A stretch of DNA of 64,000 nt. Source: Bacillota bacterium. Lineage in GTDB: Bacteria; Bacillota; Clostridia; Lachnospirales; Lachnospiraceae. Positions 1 through 8,675 of this stretch are shown here, piece after piece. The stretch covers positions 1 to 64,000 of the forward strand of contig JAEWCQ010000038.1 in the NCBI GenBank assembly GCA_023390555.1, read 5' to 3'. The position numbers and the translations under genes were made by a program. Within the stretch, counting starts at the first letter, position 1. Every line of letters begins with the position of its first letter. The notes beneath the pieces are model-generated. The model saw only the letters and a list, made by a program, of their open reading frames with translations. It ran no database searches and was not told the origin of the DNA.

Positions 1-2
1 GC

Positions 3-1028
3 ATACCGGTGCAGAAGAGCCAGAAAGAGGAACCGGTTCTTTCCGGAAATGAATCTGTGACAGAATTGCTGAAGGCAGAGACAGAGAAGAAGCATTCATT
101 CGAAAAAGAGAAGATACTGGAAGAAAAACTTGAGAATCTTCAGAATTTTCTTGAGAAAAATCTGACGCCCGAAGATAAAAAAGATACGGAAGAGGTCATT
201 GAAAAACTCGGTGCCAGACAGCAGAATCAGACAGAGGGATTTCGCTGCATGAAAATGATTTATGAAATACTGCTGGAAAATGAAGTAAATGAGAAATACG
301 TAAATCAGATTATGGATGATATGGAAAAAGTTGCAAGGAGCGGCTCCAGTATGGATATCCTCCTTTCGAATGTATATCAGAAGATGATTCTGAAATTCGG
401 TCAGCCGAAAACAATCGAATTATCTGCAGGTCTGCCGAAGGTTGTGTTTTTTATCGGACCGACTGGTGTCGGAAAGACGACTACAATCGCAAAAATAGCT
501 TCAAAATATAAAGTCGATATGGGGAAGAGAGTGGCATTTCTCACTGCGGACACCTATCGGATTGCAGCGGCCGAACAGTTGCGTACGTATGCGAACATAC
601 TGGATACACCACTGAAAATCATCTATTCATCTGAGGAAATGAATGAGGCAATTGAAAGAGTGAATGATTATGATCTCGTGTTGGTGGATACGGCAGGGTT
701 TTCGCATAGGAATGAAGAACAGCGGGATGATATCAAGCATTTGATTGAAAGCTTGGATGAAAAATATGAAAAAGAAGTATACCTGGTAATCAGTGCGACG
801 ACAAAATATAAAGATTTACTGGAGATAGCGGACATTTACCATGGGATTGCAGACTATAAAGTCATATTTACAAAACTGGATGAAACATCATCTTATGGCA
901 ATATTTTAAATATCAAGCTGTATTCCGGCGCCGATTTGTCTTATACGACAAATGGCCAGAATGTACCGGATGATATTCAAATATTCAGCACACAAGAGAT
1001 CGTGAAGCAGTTATTGGGAGGCAGGTAG
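3..1028 (+). CDS. flhF: Flagellar SRP-family GTPase FlhF (5' end outside window)
   Basis: FlhF is the third SRP-type GTPase. It recruits early flagellar components to the assembly site at the membrane and is stimulated by FlhG. The reading frame is open to the left window edge, and the usual FlhF N-terminus is not visible, so this is a 5'-partial gene; the GTG at 9 is probably internal. Visible are a charged, helical linker, then the NG domain with P-loop GPTGVGKTTT, a DTAGF switch and a TKLDE guanine-specificity motif. It is followed after 3 nt by flhG, the order found in Bacillus fla/che operons. Confidence 0.95.
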   Translation: MPVQKSQKEEPVLSGNESVTELLKAETEKKHSFEKEKILEEKLENLQNFLEKNLTPEDKKDTEEVIEKLGARQQNQTEGFRCMKMIYEILLENEVNEKYVNQIMDDMEKVARSGSSMDILLSNVYQKMILKFGQPKTIELSAGLPKVVFFIGPTGVGKTTTIAKIASKYKVDMGKRVAFLTADTYRIAAAEQLRTYANILDTPLKIIYSSEEMNEAIERVNDYDLVLVDTAGFSHRNEEQRDDIKHLIESLDEKYEKEVYLVISATTKYKDLLEIADIYHGIADYKVIFTKLDETSSYGNILNIKLYSGADLSYTTNGQNVPDDIQIFSTQEIVKQLLGGR

Positions 1029-1031
1029 CAG

Positions 1032-1904
1032 ATGGATCAGGCAGAACAGCTGAGAAATGTTATAAAATTGAAAAATCAGAAAATGGCTTCCAAGGCAAGA
1101 GTGATTACGATTACCAGTGGAAAGGGCGGAGTGGGCAAATCAAATGTTGCTGTGAATATGGCCATTCAACTGCGGAAAATGGGAAAACGCGTCATTATAT
1201 TTGATGCGGATCTTGGTCTGGCAAATGTGGAAGTGATGTTTGGTGCGATACCGAAATTTAACCTGAGTGATCTGATCTACCGCGGGAAGAGCATCAAAGA
1301 GATCATTACGCCGGGGCCATTGGAGATCGGCTTTATTTCCGGCGGTTCCGGAATTATGGGGCTGAATAATCTTTCCAAAGACCAGATTGCATACCTGGTA
1401 CATAATCTGACCCAACTGGATGAACTGGCAGATGTGATACTGATTGATACGGGAGCGGGTATTGCAGACAGTGTTTTGGAATTTGTAATTGCAAGTCCGG
1501 AGGTGCTTCTGGTTTCCACACCGGAACCGAGTTCACTGACAGATTCCTATTCGCTGTTAAAGGCTCTTCATCGGAATCCGAATTTTATGAGAGCCGGGAC
1601 GCAGATCAATGTCATTGCAAACAGAGTGACTTCGGCCGAAGATGGTCAGATGGTTTTTGATAAATTAAATACGGTAGTTTCACAATTCCTGAATGGAAAC
1701 ATCAACTATCTTGGAATGATTCCGCAGGACGTTATTTTGGAGAAAGCCGTACGTCAGCAGAAAACGGTTTCACTGAGTGCACCGAATTCGGAATCTGCAA
1801 AGGCGTTTGAAATACTGGCAGGTAATCTACTGAATAACAGTCATGAGCAGTATATTATGAAAAAAGGAATTACGCAGCTTTTCTCAAACTTAATGAACAG
1901 GTAA
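1032..1904 (+). CDS. flhG: MinD/ParA-like ATPase FlhG (YlxH)
   Basis: FlhG is a membrane-associated MinD-family ATPase that controls flagellar number and position and activates the FlhF GTPase. The 290-aa protein shows the deviant Walker A motif SGKGGVGKS near residue 30, FDADLGLANVE (Walker A') and LIDTGAG (Walker B). The C-terminus is rich in aromatic, Leu and basic residues, as expected for a MinD-like membrane-targeting helix. The N-terminal 20 residues carry the Gln-rich stretch typical of FlhG, which supplies the FlhF-activating segment. It sits 3 nt after flhF and 12 nt before the PilZ gene, inside one operon. Confidence 0.95.
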   Translation: MDQAEQLRNVIKLKNQKMASKARVITITSGKGGVGKSNVAVNMAIQLRKMGKRVIIFDADLGLANVEVMFGAIPKFNLSDLIYRGKSIKEIITPGPLEIGFISGGSGIMGLNNLSKDQIAYLVHNLTQLDELADVILIDTGAGIADSVLEFVIASPEVLLVSTPEPSSLTDSYSLLKALHRNPNFMRAGTQINVIANRVTSAEDGQMVFDKLNTVVSQFLNGNINYLGMIPQDVILEKAVRQQKTVSLSAPNSESAKAFEILAGNLLNNSHEQYIMKKGITQLFSNLMNR

Positions 1905-1916
1905 CAGGTGATTGAT

Positions 1917-2663
1917 ATGGTTTCAAAAATAGTAGAGGTTGGAGCGAAAACAGATATTCGAATGGTGAGCCAGATTGAGCGCTCAATGAAAAATGGAGAG
2001 GATGTCCATACCTACAAAAGCCAGGTATATGAGATACTGGAGAACGGGGAACTGGAACTTTTGATGCCGACAGAGGGCGGGAGACTGATTTTGCTTCCGC
2101 TCGGCATCCGGTTCGAATTCCTTTTTTACACCCAAAACGGACTCTATAAGGCAGTTGGACAGGTAAAAGAGCGGTATAAGGCAGATAACAGGTATATGGT
2201 TCGAATCGAGTTGAACACACCCCTGAGCAAATTTCAGCGCAGGCAGTTCTATCGTCTGGAATGTATCATTGACATGAAATATTTCAGCATTTCAAAAGAG
2301 CAGGCAGAGCTCTCATCTACGACGGAGATTGTAGACAGTCTTCGGGACTCTGAGTTTTTCAAAAAGCAGAAAAAGGCGCATATTGTCGATATCAGCGGAG
2401 GCGGTGTCAGGTTTGTTTCGGAGGAGCAGAATTCTTCCGACAGTTATGTACTGATGATTATCATGCTGAACAATGGACGGGAAGAAAAGCAATATTTGAT
2501 TCCCGGTCATATTATACACTGTGAAAAGGCTGCAAACAGTGATAGTAAAGATATAAGATATGAAAATCGCGTGGAATTTGTATTAAAAGATCCAAGGATG
2601 CAGGAAGAAATTATAAAATTTATTTTTGCGGAGGAACGAAGGTCAAGAAAAAATGATAAATGA
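1917..2663 (+). CDS. PilZ-domain c-di-GMP receptor (YcgR-like flagellar brake)
   Basis: The protein has an N-terminal YcgR-type beta domain (about residues 5-100) followed by a PilZ domain. Both c-di-GMP binding signatures are present: the RxxxR stretch RRQFYR near residue 110 and DxSxxG as DISGGG near residue 160. Proteins of this family bind c-di-GMP and slow or stop the flagellar motor. The ATG at 1917 is preferred over the GTG at 1908 because AGGTGA at 1906-1911 then becomes a well spaced ribosome binding site. The end overlaps the start of cheB. Its place between flhG and cheB supports a motility role; the functional output is inferred. Confidence 0.88.
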   Translation: MVSKIVEVGAKTDIRMVSQIERSMKNGEDVHTYKSQVYEILENGELELLMPTEGGRLILLPLGIRFEFLFYTQNGLYKAVGQVKERYKADNRYMVRIELNTPLSKFQRRQFYRLECIIDMKYFSISKEQAELSSTTEIVDSLRDSEFFKKQKKAHIVDISGGGVRFVSEEQNSSDSYVLMIIMLNNGREEKQYLIPGHIIHCEKAANSDSKDIRYENRVEFVLKDPRMQEEIIKFIFAEERRSRKNDK

Positions 2664-3732
2664 TAGCAAAAAGAAGAAAAATATTCTGGTTGTCGATGAC
2701 TCTGCACTCATGAGAAGGGTTATCTGTGATATAATCAATACAGACAATACATTTGAGGTGACAGATGTCTGCCGGGATGGTCTCGAAGCATTTGAAAAAC
2801 TCAAAACCACACAGTATGCAGGTGTGATTCTGGATGTGAACATGCCGAGAATGAATGGACTGGAACTGCTGGAAAAACTGCAGGAGAATGGGATTCGGGC
2901 AACCGTGATCATGGTCAGTACCATGACGACCAGAGACGCTGAGACAACTCTTTTGGCAATCGAGCGCGGGGCGGTTGATTTTGTGGCCAAACCATCGAAT
3001 ATCATTGAAGCAAAGGGCGAACAGTTCAAAGAACAGCTGATTCGTGTGCTGACTGCAGTGCTTGAAACAGAGCAGAGCAGGAAAACGGCACCGGTCGAGA
3101 TCATTCCAAAGAAGGCGGTGGAGCGGACAGTGAAAAAGCGGCTGGCAGCGGGACAAAAACTGGTTGCGCTTGCCTGTTCTACCGGAGGTCCGAAAGCCCT
3201 GCAGAGTGTGATACCGTTGTTGGAAGCAAATCTGGATGCACCAATGGTTTTAGTGCAGCATATGCCGGCAGGATTTACGAAGTCAATGGCAGAACGTCTG
3301 GATGAACTCAGTAAGATTCACGTAAAAGAAGCGGAGGACAGCGAAATACTTGAAAAGGGAACCGTATACGTCGCACCGGGAGGCAGGCATATGAAAGTGC
3401 AGAAGACGGCTGACGGCAGACACCGGATATCCCTGAACGACGATCCCGCAATCGGTGGATTGAGACCATGTGCGAATACCATGTATGAATCTTTGCGGGA
3501 CAGTTCTTTTGACGAAGTTGTCTGTGTGATTTTAACCGGAATGGGCTCGGATGGAACGAAGGGAATCTTATCCCTGCGGGAAAAAATCCCTGTCTATGTT
3601 ATTTCGCAGGACGCGCCCAGCTGTGTCGTGTATGGAATGCCGAAAGCAATTGCAGAATCCGGTGTGGCAGACGAGGTCGTTTCGTTGGACAAAGTTGCGC
3701 AATCTATAATGAAAAATGTGGGGGTAAAGTAA
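2653..3732 (+). CDS. cheB: Chemotaxis protein-glutamate methylesterase/deamidase CheB
   Basis: CheB removes methyl groups from receptor glutamates and deamidates receptor glutamines during adaptation. Residues 10-125 form a receiver domain with acidic DD at 15-16, phosphoacceptor Asp61 in LDVNMP and a conserved Lys near 113. The C-terminal methylesterase domain carries the catalytic triad Ser176 (ACSTGGP), His203 (VQHMP) and Asp300 (GMGSDG). The upstream TTG at 2626 lies before the receiver domain without a good ribosome binding site, so the ATG at 2653 is used here; the gene then overlaps the PilZ gene by 11 nt. cheA follows after 1 nt. Confidence 0.95.
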   Translation: MINDSKKKKNILVVDDSALMRRVICDIINTDNTFEVTDVCRDGLEAFEKLKTTQYAGVILDVNMPRMNGLELLEKLQENGIRATVIMVSTMTTRDAETTLLAIERGAVDFVAKPSNIIEAKGEQFKEQLIRVLTAVLETEQSRKTAPVEIIPKKAVERTVKKRLAAGQKLVALACSTGGPKALQSVIPLLEANLDAPMVLVQHMPAGFTKSMAERLDELSKIHVKEAEDSEILEKGTVYVAPGGRHMKVQKTADGRHRISLNDDPAIGGLRPCANTMYESLRDSSFDEVVCVILTGMGSDGTKGILSLREKIPVYVISQDAPSCVVYGMPKAIAESGVADEVVSLDKVAQSIMKNVGVK

Positions 3733-3733
3733 G

Positions 3734-5821
3734 ATGGATGTAAGTCAATATCTTGAGATTTTTATTGATGAAACAGCAGAACATATTCAAAGCCTGAGTG
3801 ACTGTATCATGGTTCTGGAAAAAGAGCCTGAGAACAAGGATACGATCAATGAGATTTTCCGTGCGGCACACTCTTTAAAGGGCATGGCCGGAACAATGGG
3901 ATTTAAACGGATGCAGCATCTGACCCATGACATGGAGGATGTATTTCAGGAAGTTCGAAGTGATAAGGTAAAGGTAACAAGCGATCTGATTGATCTTCTG
4001 TTTCAGTGTCTGGATGCAATCGAAGGGTATCTTGATATCATCAAGAGCACTTCTGACGAAGGAACGGAAGATAATGAAGCAATCATCAAAGGCTTGAACC
4101 GTTTCCTGGAGAAAGCAGAGAATGGCGAAACGCCAAAAGAGGCTCCGAAAGAGGAAGTCAAAGAAGAAAAAACAGCGGAATATGAAAAGAAGTATCTGGA
4201 TATTTCCTTTACATATGCAGAAAGAGAAGCTTTAAGAGCCGCCGAAGATTCGGGCTCAAACATTTACGGTGTCACTGTCTATATTCAGAAAGAGTGTCTG
4301 CTGAAAGCAGCAAGGGCATTTCTGGTATTTAAGGCAGTAGAAGAACTGGGACAGATTTTGGTTTACAGCCCGAGTTCACAGGACATTGAAGATGAGAAAT
4401 TCGATCTTGATTTCAGCTTTTATCTGTCGGCCGATGCAGATCTGGCAGCAGTTTTAAAAGCCGTAAACGGGGTTTCGGAGATAGAGACAGTCGTTGGAGA
4501 ACAGATACAGTATGCATCTGTTGTGGCAGATTCCGCGAAAGAAGATATGGCATTAACTGCAGCAGAAGCGGCACGTGCAGATGCAAAACAGTCGGCAGCT
4601 ATTACCGTCAAAGAAAGCAAACAGCAGCCGGCAGCCAAAGGAAAGACCGTAAGTAAACCGGTTACCAACCGGACAGTTCGTGTGGATATAGAAAAACTGG
4701 ATGCGTTGATGAATCAGGTCAGTGAGTTGATTATTGCAAAGAACAGTCTTGTTTCGATCAGTTCTACCGAAAGCAGTAATTTACAGAACCAGTCATTCCA
4801 TGAACAGATTGAATACCTCGAGCGGATTACGACAAACCTTCATGAATCCGTTATGAAGGTACGAATGGTTCCGATTGAGAGCGTTGTCAATAAATTCCCG
4901 CGTATGATTCGTGATCTGGCAAGAAAGCTGGATAAAAAGATGGAATTATACATGACAGGTGAAGATACAGAACTCGACCGTACGGTAGTTGATCAGATTG
5001 GCGATCCGCTGCAGCATCTGCTTCGTAATTCTGCAGACCACGGTCTGGAAAGTGCTGTGGTCCGTGCGGAAAGAGGAAAGCCGGAAGTGGGCTCCATTCA
5101 CCTGAATGCTTTTCAGGAAGGTAACAATGTCATCATTGAAGTCAGTGATGATGGAAATGGTATCGATACGGACAGAGTGAAGGTTAAGGCGATTGAAAGA
5201 GGTCTGGTAAGCCCGGAGCAGGCGGAGAAATTAAGCCAGAAAGAAATCATCGACTTCTTATTTATGCCAAGCTTTTCCATGGCAAAAGAGATTACGGATG
5301 TATCCGGACGTGGTGTTGGTCTGGATGTCGTAAAATCAAACATAGAGGCTTTGGGCGGAGACGTTGAGGTTCGGAGCAGACTGGGTGAGGGAACAAAATT
5401 CAGTGTGAGACTTCCGCTGACACTTGCAATCATTCAGGCACTGATGGTTGAAATCCGGGACGAAAAATATGCAATTGCGCTTGGTTCCATTCAGAATATC
5501 GAAGATATTCCGGTTAAGGATATCAAATATGTGGAAGCAAAAGAGGTAATTCATCTGCGCGGTATGGTCATTCCGCTTATCCGTCTGGATAAGCTGCTGG
5601 ATATCCAGCCTATGGAGGAAGAACCGGAAAGTCTGACTGTCGTAGTGGTAAAGAAGGGTGATAAATTCGCGGGACTTGTCGTTGACAATCTGATGGGTCA
5701 GCAGGAAATCGTTATCAAGTCTCTCGGCAAATACATCAATAACAACAAACTGATCAGTGGTGCGACCATTCTGGGTGATGGCGAAGTTGCGCTGATTTTA
5801 GATGTGAATACATTAATGTAA
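3734..5821 (+). CDS. cheA: Chemotaxis histidine kinase CheA
   Basis: CheA autophosphorylates in response to chemoreceptors and passes phosphate to CheY and CheB. Domain order over 695 aa: P1 HPt with phospho-His46 in AAHSLKG (1-130), an acidic and Ala-rich linker, a P2-like docking region (about 150-270), a second linker, P3 dimerisation starting near VDIEKLDALMNQ (about 315), P4 kinase with N box LLRNSADHG, G1 DDGNGID and G2 GRGVGLDVV, and a P5 CheW-like domain at the end. The length is normal for the family. The gene sits between cheB and cheW with very short gaps. Confidence 0.97.
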   Translation: MDVSQYLEIFIDETAEHIQSLSDCIMVLEKEPENKDTINEIFRAAHSLKGMAGTMGFKRMQHLTHDMEDVFQEVRSDKVKVTSDLIDLLFQCLDAIEGYLDIIKSTSDEGTEDNEAIIKGLNRFLEKAENGETPKEAPKEEVKEEKTAEYEKKYLDISFTYAEREALRAAEDSGSNIYGVTVYIQKECLLKAARAFLVFKAVEELGQILVYSPSSQDIEDEKFDLDFSFYLSADADLAAVLKAVNGVSEIETVVGEQIQYASVVADSAKEDMALTAAEAARADAKQSAAITVKESKQQPAAKGKTVSKPVTNRTVRVDIEKLDALMNQVSELIIAKNSLVSISSTESSNLQNQSFHEQIEYLERITTNLHESVMKVRMVPIESVVNKFPRMIRDLARKLDKKMELYMTGEDTELDRTVVDQIGDPLQHLLRNSADHGLESAVVRAERGKPEVGSIHLNAFQEGNNVIIEVSDDGNGIDTDRVKVKAIERGLVSPEQAEKLSQKEIIDFLFMPSFSMAKEITDVSGRGVGLDVVKSNIEALGGDVEVRSRLGEGTKFSVRLPLTLAIIQALMVEIRDEKYAIALGSIQNIEDIPVKDIKYVEAKEVIHLRGMVIPLIRLDKLLDIQPMEEEPESLTVVVVKKGDKFAGLVVDNLMGQQEIVIKSLGKYINNNKLISGATILGDGEVALILDVNTLM

Positions 5822-5836
5822 CAGGGGGTGTGCAAA

Positions 5837-6301
5837 GTGGCAGAACAGTTAGAAGTAGTAGAAAACGTAAAAAAACAGTACATAGTCGTTAAAATCGGCA
5901 ATGAGCAGTACGGGATTGATATCAGCTACGTGGATAATATTGTCCGTATGCAGAAGATTACACGGGTTCCAAAAGCACAGTCTTATTTTAAGGGAATCAT
6001 TAACCTCCGTGGGGAAGTTGTTCCTGTTATGAGTATTCGAATCCGAATGGGGCTTGCAGATGATGTGTTTACCAATGCGAGCAGAATTATCATTTTAAAG
6101 ATTGATCAGCAGGGAGCACTTGGAATCATTGTGGATGAAGTAAAAGAAGTTGTGACACTGGGTTCCAGTGAGATCGAAAAAGGTACAAGCCAGATTAAGG
6201 ATGGAAAAGAGACGTTCATCAACGGCATTGGTAAAAATGGAGATGAGCTCATTTCCTTGCTGGATATTAATTCTGTTCTTGAAGATAGGGAAAACGTATA
6301 A
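5837..6301 (+). CDS. cheW: Chemotaxis adaptor protein CheW
   Basis: CheW bridges chemoreceptors and CheA. The whole 154-aa protein is one CheW domain with the conserved stretch KGIINLRGEVVPV. The GTG at 5837 is chosen because AGGGGGTG at 5823-5830 is then a good ribosome binding site 6 nt upstream; an in-frame GTG at 5828 falls inside that site. It follows cheA after 15 nt. Downstream lies a 12-bp hairpin before cheC, the largest gap in the che cluster. Confidence 0.95.
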   Translation: MAEQLEVVENVKKQYIVVKIGNEQYGIDISYVDNIVRMQKITRVPKAQSYFKGIINLRGEVVPVMSIRIRMGLADDVFTNASRIIILKIDQQGALGIIVDEVKEVVTLGSSEIEKGTSQIKDGKETFINGIGKNGDELISLLDINSVLEDRENV

Positions 6302-6311
6302 GGTGTGTTGA

Positions 6312-6340
6312 TATAGTGAGGCAAACTCTGCCTCACTATA
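6312..6340 (+). other. Perfect 12-bp hairpin between cheW and cheC
   Basis: The arms TATAGTGAGGCA (6312-6323) and TGCCTCACTATA (6329-6340) pair perfectly around a 5-nt loop. No U-tract follows, so it is not a typical intrinsic terminator. It could stabilise or mark processing of the cheW 3' end, or weakly attenuate expression of cheC and downstream genes. Function is inferred. Confidence 0.7.
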
Positions 6341-6414
6341 TTCACTAATTAGGAAGTTGCGGTCTGTTTGATGTATTTGGCGGGAAATTTTATTACGGTG
6401 AAGAGGGGGAACAT

Positions 6415-7035
6415 ATGGCAACATATAGTTTGGATGAAGTAAACAGCATGTATGTGGACGTGCTGCGGGAAATAGGAAATATCGGTGCTGGAAATGCAAC
6501 AACTGCAATTGCCAGTATGTTGCAGCTTCGAATCAATATGAATGTACCAAAAGTCCAGCTTCTTACATTTCAGGAGCTTGGATCGGCAGTGTGTCCGGAG
6601 GATGAGATCATTGTCGGAATCTATCTGGAAGTGCAGGATGATATCAACGGAAGCATGATGTTTCTGATGAAGCTGGATTCTGCTCACTATCTGGTTAACC
6701 GGCTGATGGGACGGCCGGAAGATTACAGCGAACAGTTCGATGACATGGATATGTCAGCATTGAAGGAAATCGGTAATATCATAGCCGGTTCTTATCTGAA
6801 TGCACTGTCAACTATGACACAGCTTACCATTGTACCGTCGGTGCCGTACATTGCAATTGATATGGCAGCGGCAATCTTAAGTGTACCGGCGATACAGTTT
6901 GGACAGTATGGTGACAATGCATTGCTGATAGAGACAGAATTTGGTGATGATGTAATGATTAATGGGTACTTTATCCTTCTGCCGGAATTGGAATCATATG
7001 ATAAGATATTGACATCACTTGGGATTTCCATATAA
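6415..7035 (+). CDS. cheC: CheY-P phosphatase CheC
   Basis: CheC dephosphorylates CheY-P and is stimulated by CheD in Bacillus-type chemotaxis. The 206-aa protein contains the two family signature helices, EIGNIGAGNA near residue 20 and EIGNIIAGSYLNA near residue 120, each with the Glu and Asn that form a phosphatase centre. The start ATG has AGAGGGGGAA just upstream. It is followed by cheD after 12 nt, and the CheC-CheD pair forms a physical complex in Bacillus. Confidence 0.95.
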   Translation: MATYSLDEVNSMYVDVLREIGNIGAGNATTAIASMLQLRINMNVPKVQLLTFQELGSAVCPEDEIIVGIYLEVQDDINGSMMFLMKLDSAHYLVNRLMGRPEDYSEQFDDMDMSALKEIGNIIAGSYLNALSTMTQLTIVPSVPYIAIDMAAAILSVPAIQFGQYGDNALLIETEFGDDVMINGYFILLPELESYDKILTSLGISI

Positions 7036-7047
7036 GGAGAAAGTACA

Positions 7048-7533
7048 ATGAGCGAAGTGATAAAAGTTGGAATGGCGGATTTAAATATCTGTAAGTCGCC
7101 GGATATTATTACAACTCTGGGATTGGGTTCCTGTATTGGGATTGCAGTATACGACCCGATCACAAAAGTTGGAGGACTTGCACATATCATGTTGCCCGAC
7201 AGTACCAAGATAAAGAACAATTCAAATATTGCAAAATTTGCAGATTCCGGCATAGCGGAATTGATTCGACGAATGACAGAAGCGGGAGCATCCAGGATGA
7301 GAATGGTGGCGAAAATTGCCGGCGGTGCCAAAATGTTTGAAGTCAGCGGACTTTCAGATGTTGGAAATATCGGGGCAAGAAATGCGGAAGCATCACGGGG
7401 AAAACTGAAGGAACTTGGAATACCACTCCTTGCGGAGGATACCGGATTAAATTACGGCAGGACTGTGGAATTACATTGTGAAACGGGTGAGTTTTATATC
7501 AAATCCGTTGGTAAACCATTAAAAGTACTTTGA
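7048..7533 (+). CDS. cheD: Chemoreceptor glutamine deamidase CheD
   Basis: CheD deamidates receptor glutamines and binds CheC. The 161-aa protein has the catalytic Cys29 in LGSCIG and His46 in LAHIMLP, the characteristic CheD fold residues. The ribosome binding site AAGGAGA lies immediately upstream. The gene closes the cheBAWCD block; a 54-nt gap then leads to a small membrane protein and fliA. Confidence 0.95.
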   Translation: MSEVIKVGMADLNICKSPDIITTLGLGSCIGIAVYDPITKVGGLAHIMLPDSTKIKNNSNIAKFADSGIAELIRRMTEAGASRMRMVAKIAGGAKMFEVSGLSDVGNIGARNAEASRGKLKELGIPLLAEDTGLNYGRTVELHCETGEFYIKSVGKPLKVL

Positions 7534-7587
7534 ACGGAAAGACGATTACATACTACTTGACGTATTAAAAAAGCCTGGGGGCATAAT

Positions 7588-7878
7588 ATGAAGACAAAAC
7601 AGGTGCCGGCAATCATTATGCTGGCTGCAGGATTTATTACATGCATTGTATCTATCTTTCAGGGATTGGAAGTAGATAAATTTCTAAAAATATTACTGGT
7701 GGTTCTTGTATGTTTTTACATACTTGGCTGCCTGATTCAGGTCGTTCTGGATAAGAATTTTACGGTGAAACAGGAGGAGAAAGCATCTGAAGAATCGGGA
7801 GAGGATGCCGAAAATAACGAGCAGGAAGCGGAGACAAAGAACGAAGACGTCAGTCGTACAAAGGCTGATGAGAAGTAA
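7588..7878 (+). CDS. Small membrane protein of the flagellar operon, unknown
   Basis: I do not recognise a named family. The 96-aa protein has a cleavable-looking or anchoring hydrophobic segment at about residues 7-24, a second hydrophobic stretch at 31-52, and then a strongly acidic, Glu-rich hydrophilic tail of about 40 residues. A plausible start has GGGGG upstream. It lies between cheD and fliA, a position where Bacillus has no gene, so it may be a Clostridia-specific accessory of the flagellar operon. Function is unknown. Confidence 0.75.
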   Translation: MKTKQVPAIIMLAAGFITCIVSIFQGLEVDKFLKILLVVLVCFYILGCLIQVVLDKNFTVKQEEKASEESGEDAENNEQEAETKNEDVSRTKADEK

Positions 7879-7897
7879 TTCGAAGTTGGAGGCTTGA

Positions 7898-8662
7898 ATG
7901 AAGACAGTGGATAGAGAAAAACTGTGGGAAGCTTATCGCAAAGATCCTAACCCGCAATTAAGAGAACAGATCATTATTGAATATGCTTCGCTGGTTAAGC
8001 TTGTAGCTGGCCGGCTGAGTATGTACCTTGGTTATAATGTGGAATATGAGGACTTGGTCAGTTATGGAATATTCGGACTGATTGATGCAATAGATAAATT
8101 TGATACCAAAAAAGAAGTGAAGTTTGAGACCTATGCAAGTTTGAGAATCCGAGGGGCAATTCTGGACCAGATCCGTAAGATGGACTGGATACCGAGAACG
8201 GTACGGCAGAAGCAGAAAAAGATAGAAGCTGCCATTAAAAGCATTGAAATGAAGACCGGTAAATCTGCCACGGATGAAGAAATTGTAAAGGAACTGGGGA
8301 TATCAGAAGAAGAGTTTACGGGCTGGCAGTCACAGATGAAAGTGACCAATGTTGTTTCACTGAATGAATTTGTAGAGCAGGGGAGCGAGCCGGTTATGGA
8401 TGCAACCTGCAATTCACATTTTGCGCAGCCGGAAGATGCGATGCAGGAAAATGAATTAAAAGAGATTTTGAATCAGTCGCTGGATGCACTGACAGAAAAG
8501 GAAAAAAAAGTGATACTGCTCTATTATTATGAGGAGCTCACATTGAAGGAAATCAGCAAAGTGTTGGAAGTATCGGAGTCAAGGGTCTCACAGCTTCACA
8601 CGAAAGCACTGCTGAAGATGAAGGGGAAAATGGGAACCTATATGGGCATATTTACGGATTGA
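7898..8662 (+). CDS. fliA: Flagellar sigma factor FliA/SigD (sigma-28)
   Basis: This 254-aa sigma-70-family factor of the FliA/WhiG group directs transcription of late flagellar, chemotaxis and autolysin genes. Region 2 spans about residues 20-90 (YEDLVSYGIFGLIDAIDKFD), with the IPRTVR segment typical of FliA just after it, region 3 follows, and region 4 ends the protein with a helix-turn-helix (LTLKEISKVLEVSESRVSQL). GGAGG precedes the ATG. Its position after cheD matches sigD in Bacillus. Confidence 0.96.
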   Translation: MKTVDREKLWEAYRKDPNPQLREQIIIEYASLVKLVAGRLSMYLGYNVEYEDLVSYGIFGLIDAIDKFDTKKEVKFETYASLRIRGAILDQIRKMDWIPRTVRQKQKKIEAAIKSIEMKTGKSATDEEIVKELGISEEEFTGWQSQMKVTNVVSLNEFVEQGSEPVMDATCNSHFAQPEDAMQENELKEILNQSLDALTEKEKKVILLYYYEELTLKEISKVLEVSESRVSQLHTKALLKMKGKMGTYMGIFTD

Positions 8663-8675
8663 TAGGAGAAACGGT

